Positions 58,926 through 64,000 of a DNA stretch of 64,000 nucleotides are shown here, in pieces. Source of the stretch: Phycisphaerae bacterium (GTDB taxonomy: Bacteria; Planctomycetota; Phycisphaerae; Sedimentisphaerales; Anaerohalosphaeraceae); NCBI GenBank assembly GCA_014859965.1, contig JACZKQ010000169.1, forward strand, positions 1 through 64,000. Direction: 5' to 3'. The notes under the pieces are model-generated. The model did not search any database. It saw nothing but the letters and a program-made list of their open reading frames with translations, and was not told where the DNA came from. Numbering within the stretch: position 1 is the first letter of the stretch; each line of letters starts with the position of its first letter. The position numbers and the translations under genes are program-made.

Positions 58926-59834
58926 ATGCAGGAACGTGCGAGGCAACACAATCAGCGTCAGAGGGGGCTGACACGGGTCGAGGCGGTCGTCATCATAGCG
59001 ATCACCGGCTTTGCCTTCGCCGCCATCCGCCCCGTCTTCCTTCATGCCCGAACCTATGGCTCAGCGGCCGTCTGCATGGCGAATCTGCAGGGGCTGATGC
59101 GAGCCTGGCTGCTTTACGCGAAGGACCACGACGACCAGGTTGTCGGCGCCAGGCCGCACGACCACAATGCTCACACGATGGAGAGTTACCCTGCTTATCC
59201 GGCTGGACCGTACCGAAAGGTATGGAACTTCGTCGGATCACCTCATGATGAGAACGGCCGAGAAAGGAACAACATACTGGAAGATGAGTGGCGAGGGATT
59301 CGCAGAGGGGGGCTGTGGAGCTATTTGGAAGACGAGCGGCTGTTTCATTGCCCCTTGGACAGGCGGTACACTCAGCCGCCCAGCGGCTTTGCCGGCACCT
59401 ACCTGAACTCACAAAAAGGCGGCTATCGTACGTACTCGCTGGGAGCGGTTTGGAACTGCGGCCCGAGCGGCTGGTCTACGGGTGAAGAAAGGGTCGTCGT
59501 TTACAAGACAAGCGAGATCATGGAACCGGAGTTGAAGCTGGTCTTTCTCGAAGAGACCGACGGTTGCGGCTATAATCACAATACATGGAATATGTTTTTG
59601 AACACGCGATCTCACTGGGGAGATGCTTTCGGGGTGCTGCACGGCAGGCAAAGCATGTTTGGTTTTGCAGACGGCCATGCCGGTCCGCACCGATGGCAGG
59701 ATCAAAGCACCTTTGAAATGGCGGAATCGGGCCGCAAACAGTACCCCCTCAAACCCGGCGAACGGGCCGACATCGACTGGTTCCGCTGGCGATACGTCCC
59801 CGGAAACATGCCGGAGGAGTATAAGAACCTTTAG
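58926..59834 (+). CDS. Prepilin-type (type II secretion-like) protein with H-X9-DG C-terminal motif
   Basis: 302 residues from the ATG at 58926, ten bases after AAGGAG. Residues 14-18 are G-L-T-R-V-E followed by a 20-residue hydrophobic helix, so a prepilin peptidase would cut after the glycine and leave Glu at position 5. Near the C-terminus H-G-R-Q-S-M-F-G-F-A-D-G matches the H-X9-DG motif of the expanded pseudopilin-like family in Planctomycetota and Lentisphaerota. These are often found beside polysaccharide-use genes with unknown function. It is transcribed alone, divergent from the fucosidase unit. Confidence 0.85.
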   Translation: MQERARQHNQRQRGLTRVEAVVIIAITGFAFAAIRPVFLHARTYGSAAVCMANLQGLMRAWLLYAKDHDDQVVGARPHDHNAHTMESYPAYPAGPYRKVWNFVGSPHDENGRERNNILEDEWRGIRRGGLWSYLEDERLFHCPLDRRYTQPPSGFAGTYLNSQKGGYRTYSLGAVWNCGPSGWSTGEERVVVYKTSEIMEPELKLVFLEETDGCGYNHNTWNMFLNTRSHWGDAFGVLHGRQSMFGFADGHAGPHRWQDQSTFEMAESGRKQYPLKPGERADIDWFRWRYVPGNMPEEYKNL

Positions 59835-59864
59835 CCGCACGGGACCAACACGCTTACTGTGCGG
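59833..59864. terminator. Possible terminator-like stem after the prepilin-like gene
   Basis: GCCGCAC and GTGCGGC form a 7-bp stem with an 18-base loop just past the stop at 59834. The long loop and absence of a T-run make it weak. Confidence 0.25.
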
Positions 59865-59955
59865 CGACGAGTTGAAGCTGCCACGGGTTGTTGGGGGCAC
59901 AAAATCGTTGTAGCCGGATCAACTGCGGCCGTGCAGATATAAACCCTGCAACGGT

Positions 59956-60747
59956 CTACTTTCCAGCAAAGATCGACCGGTCCAGGACGCCGTATCCCGA
60001 AAAACTGGTCTTGATGGAAAGCAATATGGCGAGCAGAACGGTGATGCACGTGCCCGTGAATATGGCGATCATGATGGCGATCTGGTATTTTATGGCCGTG
60101 ACGGGATCGGCGCCGGCGAGAATGACGCCCGTCATCATGCCGGGCAGTGAGACCAGTCCGATGGTGCTCATCGTGGTGATTGTCGGCAGCAGTGCCGCCC
60201 GGAACGCGTCGCGAAGATAAGGCCGAATGGCCTCCTTCAGCGTTGCCGCCTGGGCCAGTGACAGCAGGAACGGCTTTTCATTCTTGCGGATCGCCTGATA
60301 AAACCCCGCCAATCCGATCACATCGGCCCGCAGACAGTTTCCCAGGATCATCCCCCCGATCGGGATAACATACTGTGCGTCCATCAGCCCGGGACCTTTG
60401 AGAATGACCGCTATGAAAAACAGCAGCGGCACGGCGGTTCCCGCCGCCAGCGCGCCGAACATGGGCGCGGCAAACCGCCTCAGCCGCAGATCGCAGTGCC
60501 GCACAATGGAGACATCGGCAACAGCAACCATCGCGATCAGCCAGACCCCGTTGAGCCATGCGTTGTTCTTTTCGAATACGACCTGCAAATAAAAACCTAC
60601 AAAAAGAAGCTGAACCGTCATGCGGGCAGCGGCGGCGAGCATTTTGCCCACCAAGGCGACGCGATACCACAGCAGCACCGCCAGCGGTATACCCAGCAGC
60701 ATATAGGCCGCGATCATACGCTCAAGGCTGATGGCTTCGGTGGTCAT
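59956..60747 (-). CDS. fetB: FetB-like ABC transporter permease (UPF0014)
   Basis: 263 residues with seven hydrophobic spans. UPF0014/FetB features include the segment A-A-A-R-M-T-V-Q-L-L-F-V-G and, later, S-L-P-G-M-M-T-G-V-I-L-A-G-A-D-P. FetAB of Escherichia coli is implicated in iron homeostasis and oxidative-stress resistance, probably as an exporter. The ATG overlaps the TGA of the ATPase gene (60747-60744), with AAGGAG inside that gene, so translation is coupled. Confidence 0.88.
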   Translation of the reverse strand: MTTEAISLERMIAAYMLLGIPLAVLLWYRVALVGKMLAAAARMTVQLLFVGFYLQVVFEKNNAWLNGVWLIAMVAVADVSIVRHCDLRLRRFAAPMFGALAAGTAVPLLFFIAVILKGPGLMDAQYVIPIGGMILGNCLRADVIGLAGFYQAIRKNEKPFLLSLAQAATLKEAIRPYLRDAFRAALLPTITTMSTIGLVSLPGMMTGVILAGADPVTAIKYQIAIMIAIFTGTCITVLLAILLSIKTSFSGYGVLDRSIFAGK

Positions 60748-61382
60748 GACGCGGTCGACTCCTTATAAGATGGCACATCGATGACCTTGTCGCAAACCCC
60801 CGCAAGCCTCAGATCATGGCTGACCAGAACGACGGTTTGCGAAGAACCGGCAAGCAGATTGACCACCGTCTCAGTCGATTGTGCGTCAAGGGCGGACGAG
60901 ATCTCATCGAGCAAGAGTATAGGCCGGTCGAGCAGCAGCGTCATGATCAGCGCGATGCGCTGCTTTTCGCCGCCGGACAGGGCGGGCATCTCTTTCGCCA
61001 GAATGGCCTGGGAAAGACCGAAGCGTTCGAGCATTTCCGGCAATCGCCGCAGATTGCCCCGAAGAGCTGCGTTGGCGCGGAAGGAAAATGGCCGCTCGAC
61101 AAGCGCGCCCACGCGGGCATCACCCAGGTCCGCCTCCTGCGGCACGTAGCCCATGCGGCCCCGAAGCGGCCAAACCGTATGGCGGTTCAATTCCGTCCCG
61201 TCGATAACAATGCGCCCTTGCCGCGGACGGACAAACCCGAGCAGACTGCGAAGAATGGAACTCTTGCCCGACCCGGAACTGCCGCGAATCGCGATCTTTT
61301 GACCGGCTTCAATGGACAGTGAAAAATCACGAATAACGGTTTCCTGTCCGTACGCCAGTGTAATGTTCTGTATCTCTATCAT
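60744..61382 (-). CDS. fetA: FetA-like ABC transporter ATP-binding protein
   Basis: 212 residues. Walker A G-S-S-G-S-G-K-S is at 34-41, signature L-S-G-G-E-K-Q-R at 135-142, Walker B I-L-L-L-D-E at 155-160 and the switch His189 in V-S-H-D. The short single-domain form next to a UPF0014 permease identifies the FetAB (YbbLM) pair. It has no clear ribosome site; the start is the first Met of the conserved N-terminus. No promoter was recognised in the 269-base divergent gap upstream. Confidence 0.9.
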   Translation of the reverse strand: MIEIQNITLAYGQETVIRDFSLSIEAGQKIAIRGSSGSGKSSILRSLLGFVRPRQGRIVIDGTELNRHTVWPLRGRMGYVPQEADLGDARVGALVERPFSFRANAALRGNLRRLPEMLERFGLSQAILAKEMPALSGGEKQRIALIMTLLLDRPILLLDEISSALDAQSTETVVNLLAGSSQTVVLVSHDLRLAGVCDKVIDVPSYKESTAS

Positions 61383-61566
61383 CTTGCATGGTCGCCATAA
61401 TCCTGCCGGCCGTCGGCGGACGCATGGGGCCCAACCGGCTCGTTAACCGCTCAGACTAACAGAAAAGGCTTCATATCACCAGCAGAATCGCCGCCCACGT
61501 GATTCGCACCGCCCAAGGCCAATCCCAATGCCCCGCCCGCTATAGTTTGTGAATGTAATATTTAAG

Positions 61567-61595
61567 TTTACAAGGTTTCCGGCGTGGCATATACT
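61567..61595 (+). promoter_or_regulatory. Sigma70-type promoter for the response regulator
   Basis: TTTACA at 61567-61572, a 17-base spacer and TATACT at 61590-61595, each five of six to consensus. Predicted start near 61602, 50 bases before the ATG at 61652. Confidence 0.7.
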
Positions 61596-61651
61596 TCAAA
61601 ATGACTAAAAAGAGGGCAACGTGTCTACATGCATCAAATCAAGAGGGCACA

Positions 61652-62041
61652 ATGGACAAAAGAAGAATTCTTATCGTTGATGACGACCCCGATATCACCG
61701 AAGCGATGACGGTGGTCCTCGAAACCACGGGCTATGAGGTCGCCAGTGCACCCAACAGTGTCGAAGCCGCAAAGCAGGTTCAGCAGAATCGACCCGATCT
61801 GATCATCCTCGATGTCATGATGGATACGCAGAGCGAGGGCTTTGTCTTCAGCCGCCAGATTAAGAGCAGCGACGAGACGAAGGACATTCCGATCCTGATG
61901 ATTACCGGCGTAAAGGACAAAGTGAACATCGATTTCAGCGATGCCGCCGGCGATGCGTCCTGGCTTCCTGTGGAGAAGTTTCTCGACAAACCGGTCAAGC
62001 CCGACGTGCTGCTGGGCTCGGTGGCCTCGCTCCTCAAATAG
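61652..62041 (+). CDS. Receiver-only response regulator
   Basis: 129 residues from the ATG at 61652, after AGAGGG; an upstream in-frame ATG at 61601 coincides with the predicted transcription start and is rejected. The chain is one REC domain: acidic residues D10-D12, phosphoacceptor Asp54 (I-I-L-D-V-M-M) and Lys113 in L-D-K-P-V-K-P. There is no output domain, so it acts as a phosphotransfer or protein-binding element. It has its own promoter and is convergent with the kinase gene, a possible partner. Confidence 0.88.
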   Translation: MDKRRILIVDDDPDITEAMTVVLETTGYEVASAPNSVEAAKQVQQNRPDLIILDVMMDTQSEGFVFSRQIKSSDETKDIPILMITGVKDKVNIDFSDAAGDASWLPVEKFLDKPVKPDVLLGSVASLLK

Positions 62042-62085
62042 CCGTGCCGGCAAACGCGAATTACGCTGCATTTGCGTGTCGCAGC

Positions 62086-62111
62086 ACAGATGATCCACGA
62101 ACAGATGATCC
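62086..62111. repeat. 11-bp direct repeat between regulator and kinase genes
   Basis: ACAGATGATCC occurs at 62086-62096 and again at 62101-62111, with four bases between (period 15). It lies in the convergent 119-base gap, so a promoter role is unlikely; it may be a small duplication. Confidence 0.6.
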
Positions 62112-62160
62112 GCTAATCCGCGCCTCCGGCGCCGTCCGCGGATACCGCACACGTGTTGTC

Positions 62161-64000
62161 TCAGGCGATCGGCAGGGATACACAGAACTTACTGCCCTCG
62201 CCGAGCGCCGACTCCAGCCAGACTTTGCCGCCGTGTCGGTCGACAATACGGCGGACAATGGAAAGCCCCAGCCCTTCGCCGGGCACCGGCCCTTCGGGCT
62301 CAAGGCGATGAAAAACTTCAAACACGTTTTTCTGGTGCCTTGGTGCGATACCCCGGCCGTTGTCGGCGACACAGTAAACGTTCATTTGCTCGGCAGGATA
62401 CGCTGTTATGGTTATGGCAGGCGTCCGCGCCGGGTCACGATACTTGACCGCGTTGTCCACCAGATTACCGAAAACCTGCTTGAGCTGGTCGGGATCACCG
62501 GTGCATGCAGGCAATTCTTCAACTCGGACCTGGGCCTGCGACTGCTGAAGCTGAAATTGCATGCTGTCCAGGACCCCCTGCATCAGTTCATTCATATCCA
62601 CGGACTGCAAGTTAAGGCGGCCGCGGCCAAGGCGCGACAACTTCAGCAGTCCACTGATGAGCATGTCCATTTTGGCGGCGCTGGCCGTGATATATTTTAG
62701 TTCGCTCGGGATGTCCTCGTGAAGTATCGTCAACAACTCCTCGCGAAGTGTGTCTTGAGGTATGGGAACCTCGTCGAGCAGGCCCAGCAGAGTGCCGCAG
62801 GTCGCGGACAATTCGGCGCTGAAACCCTGGACATTGACGACGGTCGACCGCAGATCGTGCGAACTGGTGTAGACAATGCTTTCAAGCTCCCGGTTTTTCT
62901 GCTCGAGTATCCGCAAGAGACGTTCGCGCTCTTCTTCGGCCTGCTTGCGCTCCATTTCAACGGCCGCCCGTGTAGCGAAGACGCTCATCACCGATTCGAC
63001 AAATTCCACGCGATCCAGCGGTTTGTCATGTATCACCGCCAGCACACCCAGCGCACGCTGGGCGGAGTCGAACAACGGAATGCCCACGCAGCTTTCGGCG
63101 CCCATATCCCTGATCTTGTCGCATTCCGGAAACTGCTTCCGCAGGTCCCGAGGATACGTGCGGCGGCGGAGGCCGACCACGTGTTCGAATGGCGTACCTT
63201 TAATCGCGAACTCAAAATTCGCGCCGTAATCGTCATTGGCCCAGACGGCGAGCGACCGAAGACGGTCCGCCTGCGGCTCAACGAGTTCAGCCAGTAACAC
63301 ATAACGACACGACACGGCCGCAGCCAGGTGCCGAACCAGGCCCCGCAGGAAATCCTCGCCGGTCGCCCGGGCCGTCCCCAGCACGATCGCGCGCATCGCG
63401 TCCTCCGAAAGCTGCCGCTGCGTAATGTCCTCATAGGAGCCAAGCACTCCGACTACGTTTCCGTCCCAGTCGTGCAGAGGGATCTTGTTTGTCTCGAGCC
63501 ACGCACGGCGCCCGTCCGCCTGAACCTGCGTTTCGATGATATGGTACTCGGGCTGATTGGTTTCGATGACTCTATGGTCGTCGCGGACAAACGCCTGCGC
63601 CTCTGCGGTGGTCCAGGGCAGATCGTAATCCGTCTTGCCGGCGATGTCTTCAGGATTTTCGATGCCTGCGTCCTGCGCAAAAAGCCTGTTGCAGCCGATA
63701 TAGACGCTGTTGCAGTCCTTCCAGAAAACCCTGGCCGGAATGGCGTCCAGCACAAGCTTCAGCATCTGGGTGGTGTCGCGCAGGCGATCCTCGGCCTGCT
63801 TGCGGTCCGTGATGTCCCTGTCTATTCCCCGGTATCCGCTGAAGTTGCCGTATGCGTCATAAATAGGCACCCCGCTGGTTTCGAGCACCACTTCATGGCC
63901 ATCCTTGTGGAGACTTACGTTTTCCAGGCCTCGGAAAGGTTCGCAGAGTTGACGGATGGCATTGAACGATCCACCCACCCGCGCGGCTTCTTCGGCGGAC
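62161..64000 (-). CDS. Sensor histidine kinase with PAS-PAS-GAF sensing part, truncated at the right edge
   Basis: At least 612 residues; the frame is open to the window edge and the first visible PAS is cut, so the true start lies beyond 64000 (the GTG at 63978 is internal). In order: end of a PAS/PAC (about 1-60), a full PAS (about 75-190, V-F-W-K-D-C-N and K-T-D-Y-D-L-P-W), a GAF domain (about 205-350), a coiled helix, HisKA with S-H-D-L-R as H-box, and HATPase with N-L-V-D-N-A-V-K, D-N-G-R-G-I and G-E-G-L-G-L-S-I-V. No membrane span is visible, so it is probably a cytoplasmic phytochrome-type kinase. Confidence 0.88.
   Translation of the reverse strand, partial: SAEEAARVGGSFNAIRQLCEPFRGLENVSLHKDGHEVVLETSGVPIYDAYGNFSGYRGIDRDITDRKQAEDRLRDTTQMLKLVLDAIPARVFWKDCNSVYIGCNRLFAQDAGIENPEDIAGKTDYDLPWTTAEAQAFVRDDHRVIETNQPEYHIIETQVQADGRRAWLETNKIPLHDWDGNVVGVLGSYEDITQRQLSEDAMRAIVLGTARATGEDFLRGLVRHLAAAVSCRYVLLAELVEPQADRLRSLAVWANDDYGANFEFAIKGTPFEHVVGLRRRTYPRDLRKQFPECDKIRDMGAESCVGIPLFDSAQRALGVLAVIHDKPLDRVEFVESVMSVFATRAAVEMERKQAEEERERLLRILEQKNRELESIVYTSSHDLRSTVVNVQGFSAELSATCGTLLGLLDEVPIPQDTLREELLTILHEDIPSELKYITASAAKMDMLISGLLKLSRLGRGRLNLQSVDMNELMQGVLDSMQFQLQQSQAQVRVEELPACTGDPDQLKQVFGNLVDNAVKYRDPARTPAITITAYPAEQMNVYCVADNGRGIAPRHQKNVFEVFHRLEPEGPVPGEGLGLSIVRRIVDRHGGKVWLESALGEGSKFCVSLPIA

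Noticed and set aside
63978-63980. GTG as start of the histidine kinase
   Set aside because: It lies inside a PAS domain and the frame continues upstream to the window edge.
1-64000. tRNA, rRNA, CRISPR arrays, insertion sequences or phage genes
   Set aside because: None could be recognised: no transposase or integrase motifs, no regularly spaced repeats and no rRNA core segments were seen.

Overview
The window is about 64 kb of GC-rich bacterial chromosome that looks like a planctomycete, most likely class Phycisphaerae (Sedimentisphaerales-like). This is inferred from gene content: ten Gfo/Idh/MocA oxidoreductases, nine of them with twin-arginine signals; DUF1080 (3-keto-disaccharide hydrolase), ThuA and DUF6807 proteins; xylose-isomerase-like TIM barrels; and a prepilin-like protein ending in an H-X9-DG motif. 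No rRNA, tRNA, CRISPR array, transposase or prophage gene was seen. Most genes lie on the minus strand. Sigma70-type promoters (about TTGACA-17-TATAAT) and long-stem terminators are readable in several places, so transcription units can be proposed.

Layout. 1-1960: a truncated pectate-lyase-fold gene (minus) diverging from a Tat-exported sugar isomerase/epimerase-like protein. 2049-3068: a secreted three-repeat protein with its own promoter and terminator. 3192-7864: esterase, DHDPS-like aldolase, NAD-dependent epimerase and an unusual Nramp-like transporter. 8058-20747: housekeeping and stress genes (lipoamide-dehydrogenase-like flavoprotein, UPF0182, DJ-1/PfpI, two small proteins and a small membrane protein, site-2 protease with CBS domains, PolX, two PRC-barrel proteins, OsmC, aldo/keto reductase). 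20815-24424: ApbE, an Agl23-like membrane glycosyltransferase and a lipoprotein.

24534-59834 is a catabolic super-region with four proposed minus-strand units. (i) 33005 to 24534: UroD-like protein, DUF6807, Gfo/Idh/MocA, ThuA, glycerophosphodiesterase, Gfo/Idh/MocA, DUF6807. (ii) 43569 to 37894: two paired Gfo/Idh/MocA, then an isomerase-DUF1080 fusion whose stop overlaps the start of another Gfo/Idh/MocA, ending at a strong terminator; a sixth-group oxidoreductase, an NCS1-like permease and an MFS hexuronate-type transporter follow at 37600-33191. (iii) 54751 to 43749: isomerase, three Gfo/Idh/MocA, a DUF1080-DUF1080-ThuA protein, a ThuA-HEAT protein and a DUF1080 lipoprotein. (iv) 58630 to 54934: cytoplasmic-type Gfo/Idh/MocA, GH29 fucosidase, esterase. 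The prepilin-like gene at 58926 diverges from unit (iv).

59956-64000 carries a FetAB-type ABC transporter, a receiver-only response regulator and a truncated PAS/PAS/GAF histidine kinase.

Working idea (inference): glycans are trimmed by esterases, fucosidase and the lyase-fold enzyme. Exported Gfo/Idh/MocA enzymes oxidise a sugar hydroxyl to a keto group, and DUF1080, isomerase-like and ThuA proteins cleave or rearrange the keto-glycoside. This resembles the known 3-keto-glycoside routes, but here several of these functions are fused into multidomain envelope proteins. The permeases would bring the products in.
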